Assembly (NCBI GenBank): GCA_020152595.1
Contig: JAIGNY010000739.1
Location: 827,501 to 891,500 of the forward strand
DNA from: Chiridota heheva
Taxonomy: Eukaryota; Echinodermata; Holothuroidea; Apodida; Chiridotidae
DNA length: 64,000 nt
Direction of reading: 5' to 3'
A program made the position numbers and the translations under genes. The notes beneath the pieces are model-generated. The model had not been told where the DNA came from, did no database searches, and saw nothing but the letters and a program-made list of their open reading frames with translations. Below are positions 1 through 12,258 of this stretch, piece by piece. How positions within the stretch are numbered: position 1 is the stretch's first letter; every line of letters starts with the position of its first letter.

Positions 1-254
1 AACCAGTGACGTAACATTTGGTGCCAGCTTTGAACTCATCCTTCTTAGGTAAGCAAACGGGCAAAACTTCATCCTGGAATGTGATTGGATTACCATCGGT
101 TTTAAGTTTCAGCAAAGCGATATCGAATACGTATGTTACCGGTTTATATCGTCTATGCATGAATAAGCAATCGATATTGTAATCGTTCTCTGACGGTTCG
201 AAAATATCGAGGTTGTGTTCTCCAACTCGAACGATGATGTTATTCTTGTTTTGC
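1..254 (-). CDS. Protease exon 4: catalytic Asp (runs off window)
   Basis: The acceptor ATTGTTTCAG lies just above 254. The translation reads QNKNNIIVRVGEHNLDIFEP, then FDIALLKL with the catalytic Asp, then DEVLPVCLPKK and CYVTG. This is the middle of the S1 domain. The open frame reaches base 1, so the end of the exon is not seen. Confidence 0.93.
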
Positions 255-3200
255 CTGAAACAATAAACAAAATGTAAAAGTGCAATAATAATTAATTCTT
301 TTTATAAATCATCTTCTTTTCAGGAGAATTTAAGTCAAAGAAAATTGGTCGTGAGATCAAACTGTCATTTGATATAAAAGAGGCAGTTCTGACGGAGTAA
401 AAAGGAAAATTAAAAGAATTCCTCAGTAGCGTGTGAGAGGAATGTCTTCGGGTGGTGTAAGCTCCTTAAAAGAGACATAATACACCCACCCAGTCCCTCC
501 TTGACAAAAATATCTCAGCAACCTGAGTCTTCAACCATTAAAGAATTTTTTTCAATGAGATTTGTATGGCTTAAGCCTCCCAAGTTTTCTAATCTAGATA
601 CGAACGGGAAGATATTTGACGGCTGTATACACACATGCACCACGCACATATTTTTCATGCTTCGCTCGTGTTCTCTTCATATTTTGGAAAGGCTAAAGCG
701 AAACTGTACCCCCATACTTCGACAAAACAAAATACATAGCAAAAACTTTTACCCGTAACATCACTATGCCTGCCATACGGCGACATACTTTCGGTGACCC
801 CCATCAAAAATGCCTCTCGCCGCTCACGGTTGCCCCCTCCCCCTACTCCCGCAAACAAACACAAATCCTACTTTGCCAGTGCTTACACAACTGTTTACTA
901 AGCCTAATTATTTATAAAAATATTTTTTAAATTTCAAGGATTAGCAACAAATAGCTCATATTTCCGGTTTATTGCACAACAGCTTTTATGATCATGAAAA
1001 CGTTCTTAATGGTTAAGTAAGCGATTTCTAATTTCTATTACAGATTCCAATAGAGCGCCCCTATTCCAAAAACTTTCACGAAGAGAAACATTTTTCAAAT
1101 TTGCAATAGTATGGAATGTGCCTACTGCCTACCCGTCTAACACGTCATAAATTGTGTGTTTCATGAACCATGACCATTTTTAGATAATTATTACTCTTAT
1201 TCACCAAGGTCACCTTTAGGATTATTATTGTGCAGATCCTACACCAATACCAGTTCCTTTTAACGGAAGTCATTTATGAAAATTAGCGGAATAGGTAGTC
1301 AATTCGGAAGTTATCATATTCCGTTGTTCACCTGGTTGTTTTTTTAATGTTTTGTGTACTTGTTAAATTCAACTTTTTTTAGGATCATGAGAATTTTTTT
1401 GTCTTAGTTCCGGCTATTAAATAGCCTATGTCGAAGTAAATAATTAAGTTTTGATTTGTTGTTTTCACCCCGATTGTGTTTCAACGGATAATAGTCATGT
1501 ACAGTTTTACGTTGCCTTATGTTTGAAGGAGGCAGATTGATTTGGAATAGAATGGACATGATTGACAGATGGAGATCCGGCTGACGCATAAAGGGTTTTT
1601 GGGGCCCAGGTGAAATTTAACGTCCGGTTTGCATAATACTTGAAGAGCCTACCCACCCATTACGCCCTCTTGTTAGAGCATCCCACTTTTCCTGAGTTCT
1701 TTTGTTTTTTTCAACCCAAAGTTTTCAAAGCAATTGCGCGTAGAAATGAAAAGAGAAAGAAAGGTTAACATTATCTTAAAGGCTTGAATAAGCACAACCA
1801 AAATTTCCCCAATATTCCTTTGCTTACCTGTTTACGCGCACAGCAAGTCAACTTTTTATTTAGAAAATCTTAGTTTCTTCACAATCCAGAACCTGATTGC
1901 GTGCCATGATTATTTTTAATTTTTGTTAATTTCTTTATTTTGACCTTTTACCTGGATTTAATGAAAGGAAAGACGCAACTAAAAGAAAATGTATTCTTCA
2001 TCATGATATTCGCAATGTCCATTTACGTTTAAACAAAATAACTCACCCATCCATGCAGTGTGCAGCCGTGATGACGTGCTGAGATGATATAAGGGTGCCC
2101 CCACACACGATCTCTTTGGTATTTCGGTCAATCAGTGCCACCATCCATGGCCACTGATTCGGAGAGGCCTCTAGACCGCCAACTACGCGTAGCGTAGCGC
2201 CAAGAAGAGGACTACGCATACCACACTGCGCAAGGGCTGCTGTCAAATTTAAGAAAATAGTACGAGTTACAGATCTACGAAATTCAGAAAGATATTAGTT
2301 GCTAGGACATATTTCAAATAATAAAAATGAAAAATATATTTAAAAAATATTAAATCTAAACATTTATCGATTTAAAAGGCTTTTCGAGGGAAGGTAGTAT
2401 ATATTTTCAAAAATTTCAAGGTACTACTAATATTATTATAAAAATTCATACTAAATCAAAACATATGCACTTTTCGTATAATCAAGCGCGTGCTTTACCT
2501 TTTTTTTTTTCAAAACCATGGAATCTTGAAAGAAATACTCTACTTTAGAACCTTTTCGATGCTCTAAACAGCTGAACGAAAGACAACCAGGGCTGCAGGG
2601 TGTAGGATTTCACCCAGCAATATAATGGACATTGTTTCGACCTCAATACTCTTTGTTCCGCTGGGGGTAGGGATGAGAAAAGACAGGGTATGTGGCTAAT
2701 GGAATGGCGCTAATAGCGTTAAAAACATGTTAGTGAGTTTAAAAGACAAAATATCGACTTAAAATTACAACACAATTGTTAGGAACATCTTATATCTGTA
2801 TATAAAAACAACTACTAAGATTGTAAGCAAACTCTGATGTTGATTGATATGCTGATAATGTGATAAAGATATGTAAAATATGTTTTTTAAGTTATTTCAT
2901 CCTTTTCTGTTCCCGCAGTAGATAATCACATTTTAAACAGTTTCCTGCACAGTTTACACACATATCGCGTGTGATCTGAAGTTTTAAATGTTGACCGAAC
3001 GGTACGAGAAAATGAATATCTAACACCTAATATGGTATAACTTTACAAAACACCTACCTTCGACAAATGTGTGATTTGTGTATATGGTAACATCGACTGT
3101 TGTCAATATGTCAATATAACATCTTATTAATTATAGAAAATAACGTCTACTCACACGGGGGTGGTCTGGGTACTGGTAAGCCTAAAGGGGACAGCTGACT

Positions 3201-6200
3201 TCTCTGTTGGAGTAAACCTAAGGCACGCAATGTAGGCTTTGAGGTTGATTTCTGACGCAGAGTCGTTGCAACATCAAACCTCCCAGTTTCTGTTCCTCTA
3301 ATGACGTCATATATTTTTGTTTCAGTGTAGGAATATGATGAATCTTGATTTTCTGTCTTGCTGACATCGTCTAAATGACCCGATCCTTCGGTCATGGTCA
3401 TTTTTTCGGTGACGTCATAGAATTCTGTAACCAAGTCGGTCAGTTGGGTCATTTGCTGAGTCACAAGGTATTCAGAGGTTAAAAAATCCTGAAAATAAAA
3501 GACATGTTATAAGTGCATTATGATTTTTATCATTTTATTTAACTCTTTCATGCACAAGAAATGCATGCATGAATAGATAAGTATTCTAACGTTGAACCAA
3601 AGTAACTCGAAAACTACATTGATTTGTCAAATTTAAGGCTTAGTTTTCCCATAAGTTAACGTACAAACCAAGCTTAGATGATGCGTTCAAAGAAAAGTTG
3701 TTAAGTGGGGATACAGAACTTAACATGCAGAAGACCTGCCATAGAAAAAGTGCCGAACGCAAATCATGTCCGTAGATGCGATGGGATGGGAGAAAGGGGG
3801 GGTAGGGGAGGGGGGTTAGGGGAAAGGGGTTTAGGGGTTGTCGAGTAAACTATCCCCTTCTGCTCTTCGAATCTCACAATTTTTGACCTCCTATTGTAGT
3901 TTCGAACGTTTTATTGGACAGCCGGGTTTCCCTTTTTAGCGAAATAGCGCCATTCATACCCATATCACTCCAGGCAAGATCATGAAAGAGCACTTTAAAG
4001 AATTTACTTCAGGGGTCAAGAGATCAATCTTATGAAAGAGCACTGCGAAAGAAACAAAATGGTGAAGAAACCATTAAACAAATCTTACACCGTTAAGGAG
4101 ATATCTAAGTTTAAAGTCTGGTATCATTTGTGTATAAACACTGAAATTAGACTAGTTGTATAGCCTCAGATTCCTCAAAGTCTTAATAATATTTTATCAT
4201 ATTTTGTTTTGCGATTTTGTGGTTTTAAATCCATGGGTTTCATCAAAAGTAGTAAAACTGAATCTAGAAAGGATATTTGTAATATACAACCTAAAGAAAC
4301 TTCGAGGATAAATAACTTAAATAGTGAAGAAATAAATAAACTTTCTTTAAAATACACTAAGCAGTTAAGAATGTGAGGATGAAGACTCCAACTTTTCATA
4401 GTAGACTTACTACACAAGTCATTTCTACACAAACAAGACAGAGCTTTAAACTTGAATATCTTCTTAACGGACAGACGGAATAAGATTTGTGAATGTTTTC
4501 TTCACCATTGTGGTTTTTTTTTTAATCCTTTTCTATAGAGGAGGATTTCCATGGAACTCTGGGTTCAAGCCTGGGTTGGGTAGACACGCCAGTGTACCAC
4601 AACTGGTTTTCAAAGGCCGTGGACATTGACTTGGTTGTCGATATTATGTCTGTCCGTACATCGTACCTGTGTTCTCGTCCGGGTCGTATTAAGCGTTTCG
4701 TAATAGCATTGTTACTATCATAAGCGATTACGCAGGCGACGACCCCGTCATTGTAGTTGTGTGTTTACTCGTCGTCGTCATGGAACCTATCCCTTTAAGG
4801 CCAGTTGTTGTTCAAGCAAATAGATTTCAATTCGTGTGTTTTGATTGGTCGAAACACAATGGTACAATGTACACTTACAGTGACAGGCCAATCAGACCCG
4901 TTTTGGATAATTTGTACGCCGCCACGTTTTAATCACAATAGATTGGCCTTTAACTTAGCGTGCTGAGAATATAGGGGTGGGGCCAGACTCTCAGAAAAGT
5001 CACAGAAAATTGCTGAAGGCCTAAACTATTTTCGAAAATGTTGTTATCTGCTCATAACAGCAACCTTATCAGCCTATTGTCTACCACACTGTTGGGAGGC
5101 TAGAACACAAACTGACAAATAGGTCATCCACTCAAACCTGTACCGACATTTTTCACATATTTTCTGGATTTTTTTAACGTAATTAAAGTTGTTTGGGGGT
5201 CGTAAGACCCTTCTACCTTTTTGACCCCTGCTATATGCTATACTGCAGTGATAACATACTTCATTTTCAAATTTGTGGTATAGGATTATGAAAGTTTAAG
5301 AAATTAGTTCAAAATTTATGTTGATATCTTCTTCCTCCGGAGTTATTGCATTTCAAAGATGAGGAAATGTGTTGAAAAGTTGTCTTACAGTGTGCACTGT
5401 GATGTCATAAAGGCAAATCCAAGACAATTTGTGTGTATTTCTTTGAAAATTAATACCTCCTAAATTAGTATAGTGAGAGAGGAGGACACTGGCGGCGTCA
5501 ATAAAATGATAAAAATGTCCTTAAAATTCTAAAGTATTAATTACATTTGAAAGAGTAGAGATTGAAGAAGCAACAGAAAGAGAGAGAAAATCCAGTATTT
5601 CTGATTTCTAAATGTGGAATAATTTAAAATAGAAAAGTAGCCTTATGAAAAACTTATATGAAAAACATATTTTCACCAAGTGTTAAAATGAGTTTTGTCT
5701 AAAATTATAGTTTTCCTCTTATTTCTGAACGGTATGGTGAAAAATGAAAATGAAGCAGTTATAATACGAACATTATATCACCAAAACTTCCCATTGTAGT
5801 GTGTTTTAGTTAAGTACATATTCCAGGGAGTTTTAATTAAAGACTCCCTGCTAATATAGCGACCACTTAAGAGGTCCAAACCTTTGTTGTTGTAAATCAC
5901 CATAGTAACAATCTAAACTATAACGACGACGACGAGTGAACACACAATTACAATGACGGGGTCGTCGCCTGCGTATTTGGTTATGGTAGTAACAATGCTA
6001 TCAGGAAACGCTTAATACGACTCGGACGAGAACACAGGCACGACGTACGGACAGACATAACATCGACAACCAAGTCAATGTCCACGGCCTTTGATAACCA
6101 GTTGTGGTGCACTGGCGAATTGTATAACACCGTGCATGATATTTAAAACCGTACACGGTATTTTGGGACGTCAAGAAAATTTGTGCAGGCATTTATACCC

Positions 6201-7274
6201 AGATAGCACAATTTGGTTGGGCCAACGTTGATAAAAGCTGCCAGTTTACGTTCTCCGTTGTTAAAAAGTCAGTTTTGGTTTGGTGATTATAGTTATGCGG
6301 TAGGCCCCAACGGTTGGGCCAACGCTAATGTTAGCATGCCAGCCGTTGGTTACAGAACGTTGGTCCAGCTTTGGGCTAATGTTAACATGCCAATTTAACT
6401 TAATGCCAACATTTGCTAATATATGCCAGCCTTCGGCCAACGTAGTTTGCTATCTGGGATATGTAGTATTACTTTGTGAAGTAGCTTTCACTGGACTGCT
6501 GGAGCGGGAATTCTGAAGTCCAGCACCATATGGAAATGTTGATCTGTTTTTCCTATGAGCATCATATTCGATCTTTATCATTTAACCCTTAAACTGTATT
6601 CATGCGTGTTCATGTAAAATTGTCCATGACATTAATTAAAAGCCATTTTAACTTGCTTCAGAGTTTCCCCAAAATGTTGTTTTCAGGTATGTATTGATTA
6701 TGGAATGTTAAATGGGTTAAATAATGTCCACATTCAATTTTATAAGTGGAAACTTTGTCACACTGTAGCCTATACACATTCTGAGGACTAAGAAAAAGCG
6801 TGGCATCATTAAGCTTTCAGTACGGATGATCCACCCCTCGACATTTAACTGTTTAAGCAGGCCCTGAATCTCACGTACGATATAGGATACCTTATTTGTT
6901 TTGTTAGTTCTTCCACCCTCACCCCCTCCCCCACAAATGGGGGTGAGAGCTAGAAGGATACAACGATCTAATTGCCCATGAACAACGGTATGATGCCAGT
7001 AGCATATTGAGACAATATCGGTCGAGCGGACGGACGCCCGCACCCCGCCCCCCCCCTCCCTCCCCCTTCCTTGGATTAAATTACGGGCATATACACTCAA
7101 AATTCAAATGATTTATTATATACAAATTATATGCTAATTGTATGCTAAATAGACAAAACTTACCTGCATGAGGTTTGTTGGTAAACAGTTTGTTGACATT
7201 ATTAAACACGAATACAAATAAATAAACAAAGTGATAGACAATGTAGCAAGATGACTTGGTGAAAGACAGCCCAT
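1..7274 (-). CDS. Secreted trypsin-like serine protease, 5' four exons (partial at left edge)
   Basis: Four coding exons on the minus strand (7274-7164, 3488-3155, 2239-2047, 254-1) join with agreeing phases (0, 1, 2) and GT/AG borders. Exon 1 gives a 37-residue start with a hydrophobic core (ITLFIYLYSCLIM) that looks like a signal peptide. Exon 2 gives a Ser/Thr-rich linker of about 111 residues. Exon 3 carries a Cys (AQCG), the activation site TLR/VVGG, then GGTLISS and TAAHC with the catalytic His. Exon 4 carries the catalytic Asp in FDIALLKL, then VCLPKK, and ends at YVTG just before the usual Trp-Gly. The catalytic Ser and the specificity pocket lie outside the window. By family knowledge this is a peptidase S1 zymogen cleaved after Arg; the AQCG cysteine could tether the propeptide to VCLP by a disulfide. 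The exact subfamily is unknown, and an extra small exon between exons 1 and 2 cannot be excluded. Confidence 0.85.
255..2046 (-). other. Intron of the serine protease gene
   Basis: AT-rich non-coding sequence between the His and Asp exons, with canonical borders. No additional exon or recognisable repeat family was identified inside it. Confidence 0.7.
2047..2239 (-). CDS. Protease exon 3: activation site and catalytic His
   Basis: The acceptor ...TTGACAG precedes 2239 and the donor GTGAGT follows 2047. The translation contains AQCG, TLRVVGG, NQWPWMVAL, CGGTLIS and VITAAHC. This is the N-terminal part of a trypsin fold with the activation cleavage after Arg and the active-site His. The exon ends with two bases (phase 2), completed by the first G of the next exon to give Gly. 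Confidence 0.92.
2240..3154 (-). other. Intron of the serine protease gene
   Basis: AT-rich intron sequence. Nothing beyond low-complexity A/T stretches is recognised. Confidence 0.7.
3155..3488 (-). CDS. Protease exon 2: Ser/Thr/Gln-rich linker
   Basis: The acceptor is TTTTATTTTCAG (AG at 3490-3489) and the donor is GTGAGT (3154-3149). The exon encodes about 111 residues, beginning DFLTSEYLV, rich in Thr, Gln, Ser and acidic residues and ending in a Pro-rich stretch (GLPVPRPPP). No known domain is recognised. It probably spaces the signal peptide from the protease domain, and the Thr/Ser content would suit O-glycosylation. It ends with one base, giving phase 1, which matches the next exon. 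Confidence 0.75.
4082..4500. repeat. Dispersed repeat shared with 27660-28865
   Basis: Segments such as 'CAAAGTCTTAAT', 'GTAGACTT.CTACAC.AGTCAT' and 'TTTCTACACA.A.AAGACA' appear here and, in the same order, around 27795-28865. Here there is no TA array at the equivalent place near 4320-4340. The family identity is unknown. Confidence 0.6.
4558..4778 (+). mobile_element. tRNA-derived SINE copy 1 (5' truncated, GTC-tail type)
   Basis: Begins within the B-box region (GGGTTCAAGCCTGGG) and continues with the shared body (AAAGGCCGTGGACATTGAC, CGACGACCCCGTCATTGTA). It ends in a short CGTCGTCGTC tail. It is flanked by the duplication CATGGAAC at 4550-4557 and 4779-4786, which supports a retroposition event. 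Confidence 0.8.
5925..6122 (-). mobile_element. tRNA-derived SINE copy 2 (5' truncated, GTC-tail type)
   Basis: Reverse-strand copy of the same SINE body, truncated 5' before the tRNA head. Its tail reads (GTC)n rather than (TC)n, as in copy 1. The possible target duplication TATAAC at 5919-5924 and 6123-6128 is short and uncertain. Confidence 0.78.
6198..6458. mobile_element. MITE with CCCAGATAGCA inverted ends
   Basis: The left end CCCAGATAGCACAATTTGG is mirrored by ...TTTGCTATCTGGG at the right, giving inverted repeats of about 11 bp. Inside, GGTTGGGCCAACG occurs twice and related CCAACG words recur. No coding capacity. The family is not assigned. Confidence 0.65.
7164..7274 (-). CDS. Protease exon 1: start codon and signal peptide
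   Basis: The ATG is at 7274-7272 and the 37-codon open frame ends with CAG followed by the donor GTAAGT (7163-7158). The product is strongly hydrophobic in the middle and fits a signal peptide. It ends in phase 0, and the next recognised exon starts in phase 0. The link to the downstream exons is inferred from phase, strand and the expected secretion signal. Confidence 0.6.
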
Positions 7275-8160
7275 GCTTACTGAATGTTTAAAAGTAAGTA
7301 ATAAGAAACTTTTATTTCTGAAACTTTGCTTTCAGCTAAGCAAATATAATCTAATAAACCAAGATTACGATTCTCTTTTATATAAGAAAAGGTTGATCTG
7401 AACAAATGAATCGCTGAATCATTCTAGTCCACCCTCCTACTGTGATTTGTTGAAAACAATTACATCATATCCACAATTACTGAATTATGATGCTTGGGTC
7501 TATTTTGAACGAAAATAGCGAGGTCGACCGTACTGACCAAAAACTGAATTGAAAACGAAAAAACAGATGGTTTTGATTCCACATACATCCGTAAAAAGAT
7601 TGCATCCTTTCACATTACATCCCTTCACATATACAGTACATCTGTTTTCCTTTTATGAATGATGAAGTGTGTTGGAACGCTAAACTTAATCATATACCTG
7701 TGTATTAATTAAAGGCCGCCGCAAACACACACATCAAGTACAAAAAAATGTGTTTAACCCGTGACCTCATTTCGGGACAATACCGTGTAATGATGACTTA
7801 CAAGGAATAGCACTTTGAAGCAGATATTTGTTACAGACGCTTATAATATAGAAACTTATTACTTTTTGCTGAACAATGACTTTATGTTCCTTTACAAATT
7901 GTCATTTGTATAACTTCTGCACACAAAAGAATCCCGAAGTTAATCAACTGCATTGTATTCGCTAACTGATCAAACCAAAAGAGTGTAAAGCTCTTTGATC
8001 AAACCAACATCAATGAACAAACGTTATCTTGAAAGCTTTACTGTAAAACATGGTGTTTATTAAATTGTGCACAACGGGACTGTTTTCAATGGGGGCTAAG
8101 CAATTTTGGACTAGAAATACATATGTTTGTACATGCATGCAATTTTGGTTCCGGTGCGTT
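7275..8160. promoter_or_regulatory. Sequence 5' of the protease start; no element resolved
   Basis: Must contain the promoter and 5' UTR of the minus-strand protease gene if exon 1 is correct. I do not see a convincing TATA/initiator pair, so nothing finer is annotated. Otherwise AT-rich with no other gene. Confidence 0.3.
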
Positions 8161-8164
8161 ACTC

Positions 8165-9100
8165 AGGGGCGGATTCAGACCGGAGGGTTGGGAGGGGGAG
8201 GAAGGCTTAAAGTGAGATTTTCCCGATCATACTTAGGCCTAGTTTTTACAATGAGATAATTATTAGTTACGTTTTATGTAAATTTCAGGAAATTTCTTTG
8301 AATGTTTGGTAAATCTCTTTATTCTTTGGAAAATTTCCTTCATTCTCGTTCAATTTTCAGAAATTTTCCTTCCTTTTGGGGCTATTTTTCTTCGATTTTT
8401 AGTAGTTTTTGTTCAACTCACGAGATATTTCCTTCCTGTTTGGGAAATATTTGGTCAATTTTCGGGAAATCAATTTCCTTCATTTTGGGGCAATTTTTGT
8501 TTCGATGTTGGGTAGCTGTTGTTAAATTTTCGGGAAATCAATTTCCTTCATTTTGGGGCAATTTTTTTTTCGATGTAGCTGTTGTTAAATTTTCGGGAAA
8601 TTTCTTCCTTTTCGAGATGATATTTGGTCAATTCGCGCTAAATCAATTTCCTTCGTTTTAGGACAATTTTTTTTTTTCGATTTTCGGTATCTTTTCTTCA
8701 ATTTTTATTGAAATTTCCTTTTGGAGTCGGTGGAACATTTTTTTTTTGAGGGGGCAATTTTGGGAAATCTCTTTTAATTCTTGAGAAATTTTCTTCCTTT
8801 TCGCGCAATTTCGGTAACTTTACTTCATGATTTTTGATCGGGTTTTCGGTCAATTTTCTTCAAATTTCAGGACATTTCTTTTGATATTTGGGAAATGTCT
8901 TTCATGTTTTGGTATTTCAAATTTCCTTCATTTTCGTTCAGTTTAAGTTTCGGAAAATATCGTTCATTTTGGTCAATATTGCCAAATTTCACCCCAATTT
9001 TCGATGATTTTAACAAATTTTCCTTTAATATTACGTTCAGAATTTCCCAATTTTTCCAATCAAAAGAAAACATGCAGTAGTGAAATCCTTTCAGGGCATA
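8165..9100. repeat. Degenerate array of TTTCGGGAAATTTCCTTC-like units, with a CAGGGGCGGA-type end
   Basis: From about 8285 to 9065 the sequence is an imperfect tandem array built on 'TTTTCGGGAAAT..ATTTCCTTCATTTT', with units of roughly 25-60 bp and heavy drift. It is preceded at 8165 by CAGGGGCGGATTCAG, a hAT-like terminus. Related arrays occur at 16270-16560, 23575-23855, 27225-27315 and 39345-39510. Reading frames here (Phe/Ser-rich) are by-products. Confidence 0.6.
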
Positions 9101-10855
9101 CGTACCTCCCCCATGCTGTCCGCTTCCTTGACCAGAAGACTGCACCCTTGTCCCAATATGTTACATTAATCATGACAAAACTGCTCATAAAACACGTTAT
9201 CACATCATCCCTAGTTTGCTTTGAGGTGCTCCACCCCTTCTCTTTTCTGACATTAATCCTGGCGTTGCTATCAGATCATTCGCACGTACAGACGTATTAC
9301 TGAAATGCCAATACTATCAGCAAGTTTGTTGAAACAATTTAGTATTCCCGCGATGCATATTTCATGAAATAGAACTCCAACACGGACACATCTGTCCAAC
9401 ATCTGAACATGCGCAGACATAATATTTTTTACTATTTTAAAAAATGAATCAAAAACAGCAAAGCTAATCTGAATTTACATTTCTCCCATTTCTGATTAAT
9501 TAATTACTTAATCTAATTGATCTAACTTCTTTTTTATGTCAATAATAAAATTGCGTTTATGATGCTTCCCGGATGAAGGAGGGAGACGGGGGGGGGGGGG
9601 GAGGGGGAGGTGCAGCCCATCGCACCCCGTCCCGTACGCATATGTGCACTAAACAAACTTAAAAGGAATATGTAAGTGTGGAGAAAACAATAAACAAATT
9701 CAAAATCTATCAAAAAAAACATGTAAGTCTGTAAGTATCAACCTAAAAATCTATCAAAATTGCTTACAAATTGACTTATTTGCATCATTTTGAAATCTCA
9801 GGCATCAATTTGCAATTGAGTTTTATGTATTACCGCGTGGCCTTAGTGCTTTCTTGTGTAAATCCCGTTTTAGTCTGTCTTGCTTATGATGCTATAGCAA
9901 ATTGAAACCAATCCAGAATAGACGTCCCATCATACATTTATATTAGCGATAGATTTGAAGATTTTGAACTGTCCACCCAGACGTATGGTCTTTGGTCTTA
10001 CATTTAGCTGTTTAGCATGTGTGAAATTTCATGTTCAGATTCTTTTTTCTTCAGCCATAACTATAAAAAACAAAACTGATTCGTATACTAAAATTAACCT
10101 CACCTGTACCCAAGGTACTTAAATAGTCTTCATTGTTAAGAAACAAATAAAAATAGGCCTATATGTTTTTATAAAAGCGATACTTGAACAATTTGGCAAA
10201 TGTGGTATACAGTGTGTAAAGCAAACCGACATGGCCTAAGTTCGTTGTTGCAACCCGATGTAGCAAAACGGTCAAGAATTTGAGGTAATGACTTTTATTT
10301 TATTATTGTTTGGTCTGAAAAGTTCGAAGTCCGCTATTTTGAGACAATTTTTGAAAAGGGGTTTACGCCATCAGAAATTATAGCCCCCTCCCCTCCCCCA
10401 TCCTTCATCCCCACTCCCCACCATTTACCGAGTAATTATTTATGACTCTTTTTTATTTGAAATGCTTACCCACGGGACCATTCCTTTTATTTTTTTTGCA
10501 GAGTACAATTCAGTCACTCTTTCTGTCTTTAGCCTCATCTAAACGGTTTCTTATTTTGACGTCCATTGTTATCAAAGTGATATCACACCTGACTGCCTGA
10601 GGACTCACAGCGGGATTATTAGTGCATTCCATTGATAATGAACTCGTTGACGATCATTTATTCATTTTCGTGCCAACAATTCACTCACTATTTTATTTAT
10701 TTTGCAAATAAGTCAGAACATAGGCCTATAGGTTTAATCCACGAAGTGTAATTTCTTCTGAGAAAAAACGAAAAACTATGTGGTTGAAAATATTTGAATC
10801 ATTGGACTAATGTTGTTTTTCTAAGAAAAAAGTCATTTATTTCGTAAATTGGCAC
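9101..10855. other. No gene seen
   Basis: AT-rich intergenic sequence with a G-run near 9589-9609 and C-rich patches near 10385-10425. Short frames show no family features. Confidence 0.5.
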
Positions 10856-11024
10856 GAATGCACGGTGACCAATAGCAGAATGCACGGTGACTTATAGCAG
10901 AATGCACGGTGACCAATAGCAGAATGCACGGCTGCACGGTGACCAATAGCAGAATGCACGGTGACCAATAACAGAATGCACGGTGACCAATAACAGAGTG
11001 CACGGTGACCAATAGCAAAATGCA
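10856..11024. repeat. 22-bp minisatellite, about 7.5 copies
   Basis: Tandem units of GAATGCACGGTGACCAATAGCA with few substitutions; one unit is expanded by a partial repeat near 10928. On the minus strand each unit carries ATTGG, i.e. a CCAAT-box core. The minus frame over it (SVIGHRAFCYW repeats) is a by-product. Confidence 0.9.
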
Positions 11025-11940
11025 GTAAATATATTCCTTCAACATCGTCACTATTATGATCAAACTGAAAGTTGCATCATTCTTAAAACGGCGTCATTCG
11101 TTATAATTAGGTCTTTAAAATTAAGAAATTAGATTGAAACATTTTGTAGGTGTTTCACGGGAATAACCTTTTATTAGGAAAACCGCCCGTTTAATCGTTG
11201 TTGAACTTGAACCTGGGACTTCCACTGCATTTCAAATTTCAGCATTTCAGTCGTAACATCGACCAACTAAGTAGAGCCCCCATCCTATTCCAGAGCGGAG
11301 ACCCTTCCTGAGCTACCTGACTTTTTGTATCTACCAGCCTACACTCCCTTCTGCCCTTCATTTCTAGCTGTTTGTCGCAACCCAAGTTCTTACATGACTG
11401 CATGAAAAGACAGTCTAAAAACTAAAGAAATAGGGAATTGCTTTGCAGGTACCTTGGCAAAAAACTCCTTTGTTTGGCGAAACCAGTATCTAAAGTGTAG
11501 GAGCAATAATCAATTTCAACATAGGCACCTGTGAACTGGGAGAACGGCTCATCAACCCGAGATATTGACTCTTCATCCCCACCATGAGCTTCAGGGCCGC
11601 AGTAGTTTCAGTATTTTAAGAAATCAGTACATTTTAGGTACCATTTGCCACTTGTCCCTCCACACACTTGGATAAGAGCGCGCCCCCTACACCTCCCCCA
11701 TACCCCCTACACCCCTACACCCCCCCCTACACCCCCATACCCCCTACCCCCACACACACACACACCACCACCACCACCATCACCACTTTCTAGATGAGAA
11801 TTACGGCCCTGATGAGCTTAACCCTTATTATCAGTCCGGTCCACGCTCTGATGTAGAGATCTCCTGAGCTTTTGCTGGTGACTCAAATGTTCAAATCTGT
11901 TCTTCAGAAAATGTTGAAATGAATTTTTAAAGATTATTTA
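11025..11940. other. No gene seen; C-rich simple repeat at 11689-11787
   Basis: Intergenic. 11689-11787 is low-complexity CCCCTACACC followed by (CA)n and (CCA)n. Nothing else is recognised. Confidence 0.55.
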
Positions 11941-12258
11941 AGGAATATTCCCATGGTTTTTTGTAAAAATTTAATTAAAAGAACATATTTTTAGGGCCAT
12001 TTTGGCTGTTTGGTACAAAAATCAGATTGATATCATATTCCGTTCGGGAGATATGAATCTTTAAAGATTTCCCAATTGCTTTTTAAAGTTTTTGTACAGT
12101 GTGATGAATTCGTGTTTAATGATGTCATAGACAGATAGAGGCAATTCCATTACAAATGTTTAAGTATAATTTTGAACGTTGATTGGTTGTTTTTGTATGA
12201 TTAGAAACAATTTTCCAAAAGTTATTGAAGTGGGGTATATTTGGCAATGTATATAGGC

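Larger units (their letters stand above)
3489..7163 (-). other. First coding intron of the serine protease gene, repeat-loaded
   Basis: Holds two SINE copies (4558-4778 plus, 5925-6122 minus), a TIR element at 6198-6458, a G-rich low-complexity patch near 3790-3840, and a dispersed repeat (4082-4500) that recurs at 27660-28865. Frames inside show no homology I can recognise. Confidence 0.55.
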
